Shown here in pieces: positions 40,741 through 49,755 of a DNA stretch of 64,000 nt. The stretch is from W11650 sp041844915. GTDB taxonomy: Bacteria > Bacillota > Clostridia > Lachnospirales > Vallitaleaceae. The position numbers and the translations under genes were made by a program. Each line of letters starts with the position of its first letter. The stretch's first letter is position 1. The notes under the pieces are model-generated. The model saw nothing but the letters and a program-made list of their open reading frames with translations, made no database searches and was not told where the DNA came from. The stretch lies in the NCBI GenBank assembly GCA_041844915.1, contig JBGZBY010000087.1:39253-103252 (forward strand), written 5' to 3'.

Positions 40741-43700
40741 ATTAGAAATGACGGCTTTTGGCCCCTTTGCAGGGAAAGAAGTCATTGATTTTCAGGAAAT
40801 GGAAAGGGAGCCGGTTTTCTTGATTTGCGGGCCGACTGGAGCCGGAAAGACGATGATTTTCGATGCGGTTTCCTATGCGCTGTTCGGAGAAGCAAGCGGC
40901 GAAGAAAGAAGGCCGGAGGAGTTGCGCAGTGATTTTGCCGAGGAGGATATCTTAACCGAGGTAGAATTAATTTTTGAGGTAAGGGGACAGGGCTACCGGA
41001 TAAGACGTCAGCCGCGTCAGATAAGGCGGAAAAAAGCGGGAGAGGGCGTAACGGAAACAGCGGCGAAGGCGGAGCTGAGCTATACCGATGCAAACGGTCA
41101 AATATGGGCATTTACCAGATTGGCAGAAATCAATGAGAAGATCAAGGAAATTCTCGGTCTGGGCGCGGATCAGTTTAAGCAGATTATGATGCTGCCGCAG
41201 GGGGAATTTCGTAAGCTTTTGACTGCCGACAGTAAAGAAAGGGAAGCGATTCTGCGCGAGCTTTTTGATGCCAAGCGCTATTTGGCGCTACAGCTTGGGC
41301 TGAAACAGACAAGCGATCAGTTGGAAAAAGAAATCCGAGAGGGAAGGAGCATACAAAAGCAATGGATTTTGCAGCTGCAAGCCGATTCAGAGGAAGCGGC
41401 GGAGCTGTCGGAGCTTTTGAGCAAGGAAGAAATCGACCGACAGGAGCTGTTTGCAGCAGTGGAGAGGCAAAAAGCGGCAGATCTTTTGCGGGCGGAGGAG
41501 AGGAAAGAAAATATCGAAAAGCTGTCGGAGCGGATTGATCAAAAAAAGGAATTGCTTTTCCGAATGCAGCGGGAAAACGAAAGCCTGCTAGAGCTTTTGC
41601 AGGTTAGAGCAAAGCTGGAAGGGCTGGAAGCAAGGGCCGGAGAAATAAAAGGCCAAGAAGCGGCAATTGAGCAGATACAGCGGGCAATTTTATTGAAGCC
41701 ATATGCGGAGAACTATGAAAAACTGTGCAAGCAGGCAGGACAAGCCGAGGAGGAACTGAAACAAAAGCAAAAGCAGCACCAAGCGGCAGAAAAAGAAAAA
41801 GCGGAGCAGGAAGACAATTATCAAAGCCTGAAATCACCGGAGCGCCAAGCGGAGCTGGCAGAGAAGGAAAAAAGCCTGCAAGCCCTGAAGCAGCAGCTAC
41901 CGCTTCTGTATTCTCTGATAGAGCGGAAAAAGGGCTATGGGAGATTGAAGCGGGAAGCCGAAGAAAAGGATAGGGAGCTTAAGGCGCTGCTTATTCGCAA
42001 GACTCAATTGCAGGATAGAGAAAAGCAGCTGCGGCAGATTTTGCAGGAAACAGAGCAGTGCGAGGCGGCGCAGGCAATCATGGATCAGAAGCTCAAGCGC
42101 TTGCTTAAAATTCATGAGATTTGGCAAAAGGAGCAGCATTGCCGGAAGGAGCAGCTGGAAAATGCCAAAATAGAGCAGGGGTTGCAGAAACTGATGGAGG
42201 AAGCAGAGGAACGCTGTCAAAAGGCTTTGCAATGCATACAGGAGGATCATGTTTGGGCTCTGCGTCGGAGCTTAAAGGACGGGGAACATTGTCCGGTATG
42301 TCTGGGAGTTTATCATACCCTGGCGACAGAAAAGGAGAGGCTGCCGGAAGCGGTAAATTTGGAGGAAGCGGAGCGCTTGCGGGAAAAACTTGGACGGGAA
42401 AAGGAGGCGGCGAGCTTACGGACGGCGGAGCTGAACGCAAGAAGGCAGGCTTTTGTAGAGCAGCTTTTGGAGGAAACGCAAACAGAGAGCATGGCGGAAG
42501 TAGAGCGTTTCTTGGCAAAGGCAGAAGCGGAGCGAGAAGCCGATGAGCGGCTGGCAGAAGAATACGAAAAACAGCTTTTACGGCGAAAGCAGGCGCAGCA
42601 GGAGCAGATGCAGCTGGAAAGGACGTCAGAGCAGCTTTGGCGGCAGGAGCAGGAGTTGACAGCGGAATGCGGCAAAAAGCAGGCGGAGCTGAATGAAGCG
42701 GCAGGCGAAGGAAAGGCCTTGAAGGAAAGACTTTTGCCTGAGTATCGGGAGCAGGCAAATCCAGACGCAGCGGAGAGGCTTGCCGCTGTTATGGCGGAGC
42801 TGGAAGCAGAAAAAAATGTATGGCAGGAGAAGCTGGAGGCAGGAGAAAGAGCTTATCGGCAGAGTTTGATTCTGTATGCACAGACGGAAACGGCAAAGGT
42901 GGAGTCTGAAAAGCGGAGCAGGGAGCTTATGCAGCAACAAAAGCAGGCCGAAAAGGAATTTCAGGAAAAAAGGCGGATCCTAGGCTTTGAAACCGAGCAG
43001 GACTGGCGGTATTATTCTGAAAAAGAAGGGCAAAAAGAGAAGCTTACCGGAGAAATAAAGGCTTATTATGAGGAATGGCTGAAAAATGTCAATTTGGAAA
43101 AGCATTTGCAGCAAGAGGTAGCCATTCGGGAGCCGCATAAAACGGAGCAGACGGAGCAGGAGGAAAAGCTGCTACAGGAAGAGAGAGCAGCGGAAAGCGA
43201 AAAAAGGGTGCTGCTGCTAAGGCAGATTGCCGAAAACGATCGAATTGTGCGGGAGCTAAGGAAAATGGAAAGCCGTTTGCAGGCTCAAAGGGAAAAATAT
43301 GCTGAAATTGCTGGACTAGCCAAGGCGGCCAATGGGGATAATGCCAAAAAGCTCACCTTTGAACGTTATGTGCTGGCAGTATTTTTAGAAGATGTTTTAT
43401 CGGCGGCAAATCAGCGTTTGGCAAAAATGACAGGGCGCTATACCTTAAAGCGAAAGGAAGAGGTTACGCATAGAGGAAGGCAAAGCGGACTGGAGATTGA
43501 GGTATTCGACGCTTTTACCGGCAAAACCAGAAATGTCAATACGCTTTCCGGCGGAGAGGGATTTAAGGCGGCGCTGGCGATGGCGCTTGGCTTGTCGGAG
43601 GTGATATCTGTCTATGCCGGCGGGATTGAATTGGACATGCTTTTCATTGACGAGGGCTTTGGTACGCTTGACCCTGATTCGCTGGATTCGGCGATAGACT

Positions 43701-43855
43701 GTATTATGGATTTACAGACCAAAGGAAAAATAACAGGCATTATTTCGCATGTGGCGGAGCTGAAGGAGCGGATTCCGGCAAAGCTTGAGGTTGTGCAGAC
43801 GCCCCGAGGAAGCCGCACGGAATATCGGGTCGGAACAGCTGTAGAAAGCAGATAG
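40727..43855 (+). CDS. sbcC: Exonuclease SbcCD subunit C
   Basis: Rad50-type ATPase with a long coiled coil. Walker A GPTGAGKTMIF (about residues 35-45) at the N-terminus and signature NVNTLSGGEGFKAALAMALG plus Walker B LDMLFIDEGFGTLD at the C-terminus frame two long Glu/Lys/Gln-rich coiled-coil arms. The zinc hook CPVC is exactly mid-protein (Cys522 and Cys525), where two molecules join. Length 1042 is normal. ATG 40727 lies within the end of sbcD. The coding strand is very purine-rich across the coiled coil, which produces many long open frames on the other strand that are not genes. Confidence 0.96.
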   Translation: MKPIRLEMTAFGPFAGKEVIDFQEMEREPVFLICGPTGAGKTMIFDAVSYALFGEASGEERRPEELRSDFAEEDILTEVELIFEVRGQGYRIRRQPRQIRRKKAGEGVTETAAKAELSYTDANGQIWAFTRLAEINEKIKEILGLGADQFKQIMMLPQGEFRKLLTADSKEREAILRELFDAKRYLALQLGLKQTSDQLEKEIREGRSIQKQWILQLQADSEEAAELSELLSKEEIDRQELFAAVERQKAADLLRAEERKENIEKLSERIDQKKELLFRMQRENESLLELLQVRAKLEGLEARAGEIKGQEAAIEQIQRAILLKPYAENYEKLCKQAGQAEEELKQKQKQHQAAEKEKAEQEDNYQSLKSPERQAELAEKEKSLQALKQQLPLLYSLIERKKGYGRLKREAEEKDRELKALLIRKTQLQDREKQLRQILQETEQCEAAQAIMDQKLKRLLKIHEIWQKEQHCRKEQLENAKIEQGLQKLMEEAEERCQKALQCIQEDHVWALRRSLKDGEHCPVCLGVYHTLATEKERLPEAVNLEEAERLREKLGREKEAASLRTAELNARRQAFVEQLLEETQTESMAEVERFLAKAEAEREADERLAEEYEKQLLRRKQAQQEQMQLERTSEQLWRQEQELTAECGKKQAELNEAAGEGKALKERLLPEYREQANPDAAERLAAVMAELEAEKNVWQEKLEAGERAYRQSLILYAQTETAKVESEKRSRELMQQQKQAEKEFQEKRRILGFETEQDWRYYSEKEGQKEKLTGEIKAYYEEWLKNVNLEKHLQQEVAIREPHKTEQTEQEEKLLQEERAAESEKRVLLLRQIAENDRIVRELRKMESRLQAQREKYAEIAGLAKAANGDNAKKLTFERYVLAVFLEDVLSAANQRLAKMTGRYTLKRKEEVTHRGRQSGLEIEVFDAFTGKTRNVNTLSGGEGFKAALAMALGLSEVISVYAGGIELDMLFIDEGFGTLDPDSLDSAIDCIMDLQTKGKITGIISHVAELKERIPAKLEVVQTPRGSRTEYRVGTAVESR

Positions 43856-43866
43856 AAAGGGAAAAA

Positions 43867-44685
43867 ATGAAGGATAAAAAAACGAAAATGGCAGTATTTG
43901 ATTTGGACGGAACCTTGCTGAATGACCATCGGGCAATTTCTTCCTCCAATGCCGCCGCACTCAGAGAGCTGGACGAGAACGGCTATGAGGTGGTTTTGGC
44001 ATCAGGGCGGCCGGAAATATTGATGCGAGTCTATTATCTGGGGCTTCCCTTTATTCGATATGTTATTTCCTCCAATGGCGGGCTTATCCGAGATGTTCGC
44101 ACAGAAGAAAAGATATATCAGCAGCCGATTGAACCGCAGGCAATTCAAAGACTGGTAGAGATTTGCGACAGGACGGGAGCGGAGTGCGATCTGTATTCTT
44201 ATGATGGAATGAGTGGTATTCCGACCGGAGAAATTGACAGGGAGCTGACCGACGAGATCGTATTTGATTTTAAAAACCATATTTTGAAGAATCGGCAGAT
44301 GGGGCAATTTCCATGTGAAAAAATCTTTATCACCCAAAAGGATCCGGAAAAGCTGAAGGCTCTGCGGCAGGAAATCGCTGAAAAAGTGCCGGAGGCGGAA
44401 ATCAGTCAATCCTCCTTTCAGGCCCTGGATATTATGTCCAAGGGGATCAACAAAGGAACAGCGGTAAAATGGCTGGCGGAAAGGCTGGAGATTAAGCCGC
44501 AGGAAATCGCTGCTTTTGGAGATCATATCAATGATATCGAAATGCTGGAATATGCGGGAACTTCTATTGTATGCAGCAACGCAGTAGAGGAGGTAAAGCA
44601 AAGGGTTCGTTTTGTCCTGCCTGAATCCAATCATCAAAGTGGGATTGCAGCAGGAATTATGCGTTATCTTCTGCGGCGGGAATAG
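43867..44685 (+). CDS. Cof-type HAD-IIB phosphatase
   Basis: Haloacid-dehalogenase phosphatase of the Cof/YidA subfamily, acting on sugar phosphates or flavin mononucleotide-like substrates. Motif I DLDGTLLND (nucleophile Asp at about residue 11), motif II LASGRPE, motif III Lys in the KGINKGTAVKWLAE stretch and motif IV AFGDHINDIEML are present; the IIB cap lies between about 85 and 190. 272 residues is typical. It starts 12 bases after sbcC behind GAAAGGGA, so it is probably co-transcribed with sbcDC, though no functional link is known. Confidence 0.9.
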   Translation: MKDKKTKMAVFDLDGTLLNDHRAISSSNAAALRELDENGYEVVLASGRPEILMRVYYLGLPFIRYVISSNGGLIRDVRTEEKIYQQPIEPQAIQRLVEICDRTGAECDLYSYDGMSGIPTGEIDRELTDEIVFDFKNHILKNRQMGQFPCEKIFITQKDPEKLKALRQEIAEKVPEAEISQSSFQALDIMSKGINKGTAVKWLAERLEIKPQEIAAFGDHINDIEMLEYAGTSIVCSNAVEEVKQRVRFVLPESNHQSGIAAGIMRYLLRRE

Positions 44686-44809
44686 TGTTAAAAAGCAGAC
44701 AAAACTTCTGCCTTTGCCGGAGCGCAAGGAAAGCGGCAAGGAGCCGGTAAGGGCAGCCAAAGCGGCGAAAAAAGGGGGAAAACAACGTCTTTTTGTAGAA
44801 AAATATCTT

Positions 44810-44838
44810 TTGACCCGGCACTCATAATATGATATACT
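44810..44838 (+). promoter_or_regulatory. Promoter of ptsI
   Basis: TTGACC (44810-44815), a 17-bp spacer and TATACT (44833-44838), about 45 bases before the ribosome binding site. Confidence 0.75.
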
Positions 44839-44892
44839 AAACTATGATTCGGGTAGTATTTTTGGATTCAGCGCAAGAAGGAGGAAGCAATC

Positions 44893-46605
44893 ATGACGAT
44901 AAAAGGAATCGGTGCCAGCGACGGTTATTCGATTGCTAGGGCATATAAATTTTCCCAAGCCGAGGCGGTAGTGACCAGACAGGCAATAGCAGATGCGGAT
45001 ATGGAGATCAAAAAATTTGAAGAAGCCATTGAAGCAAGCCGGTTGCAGCTGACAGAGATCATGGAAAAGACCAAAATCAACTTGGATGAGGAGCATGCCG
45101 CCATATTTGACGCGCATATTCAAATTTTGACCGATCCGGAGCTGACGGGCGGGTCGATCGCTATGATTCGTGCGGAAAGCGTGAATGCCGATTTTGCCTT
45201 TCAGGAGGTGGCAAATACTTTTATCAGCATGTTTGAAGCGATGGAGGATGATTATTTTAGAGAAAGAGCCGCGGATATGAAGGATGTTTCCAAGCGGGTG
45301 ATTTGTAATCTCCAAGGGATACCGATGCAAGATCCGACTCAGATCAAGGAGGAAGTAATTGTTGTTGCTAAGGATTTGACGCCGAGCGATACGGCGCTTT
45401 TGGATAAGCGATTTGTAAAGGGCTTTGTAACAGATATCGGAGGAAGGACCAGCCATAGCGCAATCATGGCCAGAACTTTGGAAATTCCGGCGGTGGTCGG
45501 TACGCAAAACGGCTATGAAGCAATCCGAGATGGGGAGCTACTGATTTTGGATGGTATTTGCGGTACGGTTTTTACCGAAGCAGCAGAGGAGGCTTTGGAG
45601 GAGTACCGGCAGAAGCAAAAAAGCTGGCTGGAACAAAAGGAAATGTTGAAGGTTTATAAGGATAAAAGGACGCTGACCGCAGACGGACATCATGTTGAGT
45701 TGGCAGCTAATATCGGTTCGCCGGAGGACGCCGTTTCCGCGCTGGATAACGGAGCAGAGGCGGTCGGACTTTATCGGACAGAATTTTTGTACATGGGTAA
45801 TACGCATTTTCCGACAGAGGAAGAACAGCTGGAAGCATACCGAGCTGTATTGGAAAAGATGGGCGAAAGGCCGGTGGTGGTCAGAACGCTGGATATTGGC
45901 GGGGATAAGGAGCTAAGCTATTATAATCTGCCCAAGGAAACCAATCCTTTTCTGGGAAATCGGGCGGTGCGGCTTTGCCTGAGCGAGCCGGATATTTTTA
46001 AAACACAGCTGAGAGCTTTGCTGCGGGCTTCGGCTTATGGCAATTTAAAAATTATGTTTCCGATGATCGCTACCTTAGATGAATTTCGAGCGGCGAAGGC
46101 TATTCTTTTGCAGGTCAAGGAGGAACTGGAACAGGAAGGCAAGGCGGTCGGCAGCTTTGAGCTGGGAATTATGATTGAGATACCGGCGGCGGCAGTACTG
46201 GCAAGAGCCTTTGCCAAAGAGGTCGATTTCTTCTCAATAGGAACCAATGATTTGATTCAGTACAGCTTTGCAGCAGATCGTATGAATGAGAAGGTTTCCT
46301 ATTTATATCAGCCCTATCATCCGGCGCTTTTGCATTTGATTAAAGGAGTAATTGAGGCTTCGCATGCCGAAGGGAAGTGGACAGGCATGTGCGGAGAAAT
46401 GGCGGGTGAGCTTATGGCGGCGCCGCTGCTTTTGGGCTTGGGGCTGGATGAATTTAGCATGAGCGCTTCCTCGATTTTAAAGCTTCGTCATCTGATGTCG
46501 GGTGTGACCAAGCGGCAATGTAAGGAGCTGGCGGAAGCAGCCTTGCTTTGCGGAACAGAAAAGGAAGTAGTGGAGCTGGTTAGCGACTTTATGGCGCGGC
46601 AATAA
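44893..46605 (+). CDS. ptsI: PTS enzyme I (phosphoenolpyruvate-protein phosphotransferase)
   Basis: General PTS component passing phosphate from PEP to HPr. The N-terminal HPr-binding part (IKGIGASDGYSIARAYKF) is followed by the phosphohistidine loop GGRTSHSAIMARTLEIPAVV with His188, and the C-terminal PEP-binding barrel has GLYRTEFLYM, RTLDIGGDKEL, FSIGTNDLIQYSFAADR and the Cys/Gly pattern MCGEMAG. The 570 residues are standard. The gene precedes ptsH, the reverse of the usual order, with 120 bases between. It should support MurP and any other PTS permease of the cell. Confidence 0.97.
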   Translation: MTIKGIGASDGYSIARAYKFSQAEAVVTRQAIADADMEIKKFEEAIEASRLQLTEIMEKTKINLDEEHAAIFDAHIQILTDPELTGGSIAMIRAESVNADFAFQEVANTFISMFEAMEDDYFRERAADMKDVSKRVICNLQGIPMQDPTQIKEEVIVVAKDLTPSDTALLDKRFVKGFVTDIGGRTSHSAIMARTLEIPAVVGTQNGYEAIRDGELLILDGICGTVFTEAAEEALEEYRQKQKSWLEQKEMLKVYKDKRTLTADGHHVELAANIGSPEDAVSALDNGAEAVGLYRTEFLYMGNTHFPTEEEQLEAYRAVLEKMGERPVVVRTLDIGGDKELSYYNLPKETNPFLGNRAVRLCLSEPDIFKTQLRALLRASAYGNLKIMFPMIATLDEFRAAKAILLQVKEELEQEGKAVGSFELGIMIEIPAAAVLARAFAKEVDFFSIGTNDLIQYSFAADRMNEKVSYLYQPYHPALLHLIKGVIEASHAEGKWTGMCGEMAGELMAAPLLLGLGLDEFSMSASSILKLRHLMSGVTKRQCKELAEAALLCGTEKEVVELVSDFMARQ

Positions 46606-46727
46606 TTATTTGAGAATTTTTGAGGCGTCGAAGGCTTTCCCGACGGAGGTCTTATGCGGGAAAACGATTAAAACGGGGAAAAGCGTGTTATCACGTTATA
46701 AACTAGATGATAAAAAAGGAGAACAAA

Positions 46728-46988
46728 ATGGCATCACAAACAGTTGTAGTAAAAAATAAAACGGGTCTGCATGCCCGTCCGGCAGCTTTGTTTTCAAAGC
46801 TGGCAAATACTTGCCCCTGCGAGGTTTCAATAGAAAAGGACGGCAAGAAGATCAATGCAAAATCTATTTTGGGCGTATTGTCACTGGCGATTGTGACCGA
46901 CAGCGAGATTACCATTATTACTGAGGGAGAAAACGAAGAAGAAAGCTTAGCTAAGCTGGTTGATTTTATTAACAATTTGGACGAATAG
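46728..46988 (+). CDS. ptsH: HPr, phosphocarrier protein of the PTS
   Basis: 86-residue phosphocarrier. ATG 46728 follows AAAGGAG at proper distance, giving MASQTVVVKNKTGLHARPAA. His15 (GLHARPAA) receives phosphate from enzyme I; Ser46 (AKSILGVLSLA) is the target of HPr kinase/phosphorylase and implies CcpA-type carbon control. The centre and the C-terminal helix (EEESLAKLVDFINNLDE) are typical. Its own 120-base spacer after ptsI contains CGTG-TTAT-CACG, but I see no clear separate promoter. Confidence 0.96.
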   Translation: MASQTVVVKNKTGLHARPAALFSKLANTCPCEVSIEKDGKKINAKSILGVLSLAIVTDSEITIITEGENEEESLAKLVDFINNLDE

Positions 46989-47378
46989 CAGCATGATGCT
47001 CTGGCGTTTTTTATGCCGAACGTAATAGTTAAAGCCTAGAATGGTTAAGAGGCTTATTTCCTGTAAAAGAGATGCGGTGATATACTGCAATATATGGACA
47101 GGGGCATATTTCGGCATACGGAATAAGCCGAGGAGGCTATAGAAAAGCTGGAGCATTTCTGCGGTTTTGCGCCATTTCTTTATTCAAAGCTTGTTTTTTG
47201 GAATTTTGCGTTCCAAAGTCAAGAGCTTTTGGCGAAGATTTGAAAAACATCGCCTGAGAATAAAAGGAATGGCGTTTTACTTGCTGCAAAAAAGAGCTGA
47301 GAAAGCTTAGCTTACAAATGAAAGGAAAAGCCAAGGGGGCTTTTGCTCTTGCTTTAAGACTTTGGGAAAGGGAAGAAT
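46989..47378. other. Gene-free stretch between ptsH and the transporter pair
   Basis: Two minus-strand open frames (46947-47156 and 47137-47430) cover this region but have no ribosome binding site and no family features, so they are not called. No clear terminator or promoter was identified. Confidence 0.3.
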
Positions 47379-47921
47379 ATGATAAAGGAACTGCTTCAGC
47401 TTTTTTGGACATTTTTGAAGATCGGAGCATTTACATTTGGCGGAGGCTACGCTATGTTGCCGATGTTGCAAAGGGAGCTGATAGAAAAAAGAAAATGGTC
47501 AACCGAGGAAGAATTGGTCAATTACTATGCCATTGGTCAGACCACGCCGGGAATTATTGCCGTCAATACGGCGACCTTTGTTGGCTATAGCCGGCAAGGT
47601 GTTCTGGGAGCGGTGATTGCCACGCTGGGTTTGGTTTTGCCGGGAGTAGTGATTATTATATTGTTGGCTAGGCTGATTACTGGCTTTTCCGAGCTTGCGC
47701 CGATACGCCATGCCATGGCGGGAATAAAGGCAGCGGTGACGGTTTTGATTTTAGACGCACTGCTTCGGCTCAGGAAAAGCGCTTTGCCGGATGCGCCTTC
47801 AAAAATTATTTTTTTATTAGTATTGGCGGCAGCCTTGCTTTTTCCCAAGCTTTCGCCGGCGATTTTGGTGCTGACAGCGGCAGTTGCTGGAATGGCCATT
47901 GCTTTCCGAAAAAGGAGGTAA
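47379..47921 (+). CDS. Chromate transporter (CHR) family, half-size subunit 1
   Basis: Membrane protein of the CHR family (PF02417), of the short type in which two homologous halves are separate genes. The family signature FLKIGAFTFGGGYAMLPMLQREL (residues 13-35, broken at FGGGYAM) and the segment YAIGQTTPGIIAVNTATFVGY are present; four to six membrane segments follow (LGAVIATLGLVLPGVVIIIL, IIFLLVLAAALLFP). ATG 47379 follows GGGAAGAAT. It lies 3 bases before subunit 2. True substrates of such pairs outside chromate-resistant bacteria are usually unknown. Confidence 0.9.
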   Translation: MIKELLQLFWTFLKIGAFTFGGGYAMLPMLQRELIEKRKWSTEEELVNYYAIGQTTPGIIAVNTATFVGYSRQGVLGAVIATLGLVLPGVVIIILLARLITGFSELAPIRHAMAGIKAAVTVLILDALLRLRKSALPDAPSKIIFLLVLAAALLFPKLSPAILVLTAAVAGMAIAFRKRR

Positions 47922-47924
47922 ATC

Positions 47925-48503
47925 ATGCTCTACTGGCAATTGTTTTACGAATTTTTTAAGACGGGCTTGTTTGCGGTTGGAGGCGGGCTGGCAACCTTGC
48001 CTTTTTTATATGATATGTCGCTTCGCACTAGTTGGTTTACGCCGGAGGATATTTCCAATATGATTGCTGTATCGCAGTCTACGCCAGGGCCCTTGGGCAT
48101 TAATATGGCGGCCTATACCGGATATATTACCGGCGGCGTGCTCGGCTCGGCCGTAGCGGTCAGTGGATTGGTAATGCCTTCTCTGCTTATTATTATTTTG
48201 ATTGCTCGAATCCTGACGAAAATGAAAGCAAATCCGTGGCTGGAGGCAGCCTTTTATGGACTTAGACCGGCATCGCTGGCTTTGATTGCCGCTGCTTGGA
48301 TTAATGTGCTGAATATTACCTACCGGCCGCTTGGACTTTTGGATCTGCTGGGCTGGGGAAAAGCAGCCGAGGCGGCTGCACCTTTCTTTTGGCAGGGGCT
48401 GTTACTGGCGGCTGCGCTGTTTATAGGCTTGAAAAAATGGAAGCTGCATCCGATTTTGATTATTGTGCTGGCGGCTGCGGCGGGAATTCTCTTTCGCCTG
48501 TAA
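47925..48503 (+). CDS. Chromate transporter (CHR) family, half-size subunit 2
   Basis: Homologue of the preceding gene: FFKTGLFAVGGGLATLPFLYDM, then ISNMIAVSQSTPGPLGINMAAYTGY (both are CHR signatures), and hydrophobic segments to the C-terminus (LVMPSLLIIILIARIL, GLLLAAALFIGL, HPILIIVLAAAAGILF). AGGAGG overlaps the end of subunit 1 and lies 7 bases before ATG 47925, so the two are co-translated and probably pair as a heterodimer with opposed topology. Confidence 0.9.
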   Translation: MLYWQLFYEFFKTGLFAVGGGLATLPFLYDMSLRTSWFTPEDISNMIAVSQSTPGPLGINMAAYTGYITGGVLGSAVAVSGLVMPSLLIIILIARILTKMKANPWLEAAFYGLRPASLALIAAAWINVLNITYRPLGLLDLLGWGKAAEAAAPFFWQGLLLAAALFIGLKKWKLHPILIIVLAAAAGILFRL

Positions 48504-48626
48504 ATAGTATAAAAATTATCGAAAATTTAGAAAAATACTCTATTTTTTTAAGGAAATGCCGATGTAAAAAATAAGCGGCAGTTGTTCGGTTTGCTGGAAA
48601 AAATGCATAAATCTACCGGAGAAATT

Positions 48627-49730
48627 ATGAAGGATGTTATAACGATACTTGAACTGATTGCTTTTTTATTGCAGGCGGTATCTGCGCTGGGGTATCAGCA
48701 GGAGGATATTACAGTACATCGCTATCGCCAGAAAATTTATTTGTTGGAGGCGGATATTCAAAGGGGAGCGGAGCTAAAAGGTGCATTGGCGCAGGATTCG
48801 GTTTTTGGCTTTGAAACGATTGGTGCGCTGGCGCGGCGAAACAAGGCGGTTGCAGCGGCAAATGGCATGTTTTTTGATGATCTGGGCAGTCCGGCAGGGC
48901 TTTTATGTGAAGGGGGCAGGTGGATTCGGATCAGCAGTATCGGAACGCCTTGCCTGGTTATAGATGATCAGACGCCTTCTATTCAGGAATTGCAGGTAAA
49001 GGCCTTTTGGCAGGCGGGAGAGGAAGGAGAAGCCGTCCATGCCTTCAATATTGGGGCTTTTCATGGCTTGAGCAATGTGTTTACCTCAGACTACGGCAGA
49101 ACCAATCGAGTATTTCGACCACAGGTAACGTACCGGATTGTACAAAATAGGGTGGCCGATCGCTATATCACCGATATGCCGGTAGACACCGGCGACGGTT
49201 TTTTGCTTACCTTTTTGCTGCCGGAGGACAGCCGGACGGAAGAACTGGATTGGCAGGAGCTGCCGTCTTATATTCCCATTTTTTTGCCGGGACGCGAGCT
49301 GACTCTTTCCTTTCAGGTAAGCGATTCCATGGGAAGGGAAATTTTTCCCGAAAATGTATATCAGACCGGCGGCTGGCTGGTCAAAGAAGGGGTCGCTGCG
49401 GCGAAGGAACAAGAAGAGTTTATTGGCTACACTACATCGCTTCAACCCAGAACAGCGGTGGGCGTCAGCGAGAAGGGGAAGCTTTTGCTGATCGTTGCCG
49501 ATGGCAGGCAAAAAGGGGTGGCTGAGGGATTAACCGGCAAATGGCTGGCGGAGGTGATGCAGAAGTATGGAGCTGTGGAAGCGGCGTATTTGGACGGAGG
49601 AGCGTCGACGATGCTGTGGCTGGGAAATGGCTTAATCAATTGTCCAGCGTATTCGGATGCTCTAAATGGCAAGGAAATCGCTCATGCCCTTTTGTTTAGC
49701 AGAAAAAGGTACCAGAAAAACGGAGAATAA
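48627..49730 (+). CDS. Phosphodiester glycosidase family protein (NAGPA-like)
   Basis: Exported protein of the PF09992 family, related to the enzyme uncovering mannose 6-phosphate and to bacterial phosphodiester glycosidases. ATG 48627 is chosen, five bases after GGAGA; the N-terminus DVITILELIAFLLQAVSAL is a probable signal or anchor. The family core is clear: KAVAAANGMFFDDLGSPAG, SLQPRTAVGVSEKGKLLLIV, and AYLDGGASTMLWLGNG near the C-terminus, with the DGGAS motif intact. Sixteen bases later the GGDEF gene begins its leader. Likely substrates are wall or exopolysaccharide phosphodiesters; not determinable here. Confidence 0.88.
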   Translation: MKDVITILELIAFLLQAVSALGYQQEDITVHRYRQKIYLLEADIQRGAELKGALAQDSVFGFETIGALARRNKAVAAANGMFFDDLGSPAGLLCEGGRWIRISSIGTPCLVIDDQTPSIQELQVKAFWQAGEEGEAVHAFNIGAFHGLSNVFTSDYGRTNRVFRPQVTYRIVQNRVADRYITDMPVDTGDGFLLTFLLPEDSRTEELDWQELPSYIPIFLPGRELTLSFQVSDSMGREIFPENVYQTGGWLVKEGVAAAKEQEEFIGYTTSLQPRTAVGVSEKGKLLLIVADGRQKGVAEGLTGKWLAEVMQKYGAVEAAYLDGGASTMLWLGNGLINCPAYSDALNGKEIAHALLFSRKRYQKNGE

Positions 49731-49755
49731 AATCTGAGATTTGAGGAGAAGCAAT

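Noticed and set aside
42105..42758. Long minus-strand and alternative-frame open frames across sbcC, including a 217-residue one
   Set aside because: They arise from the purine-rich coiled-coil code of sbcC, give Pro/Ala/Leu/Ser-rich low-complexity products, have no ribosome binding site and lie wholly inside a clear gene.
46947..47430. Minus-strand frames of 69 and 97 residues between ptsH and the CHR genes
   Set aside because: No SD, no recognisable domain, and partial overlap with real genes on the other strand.
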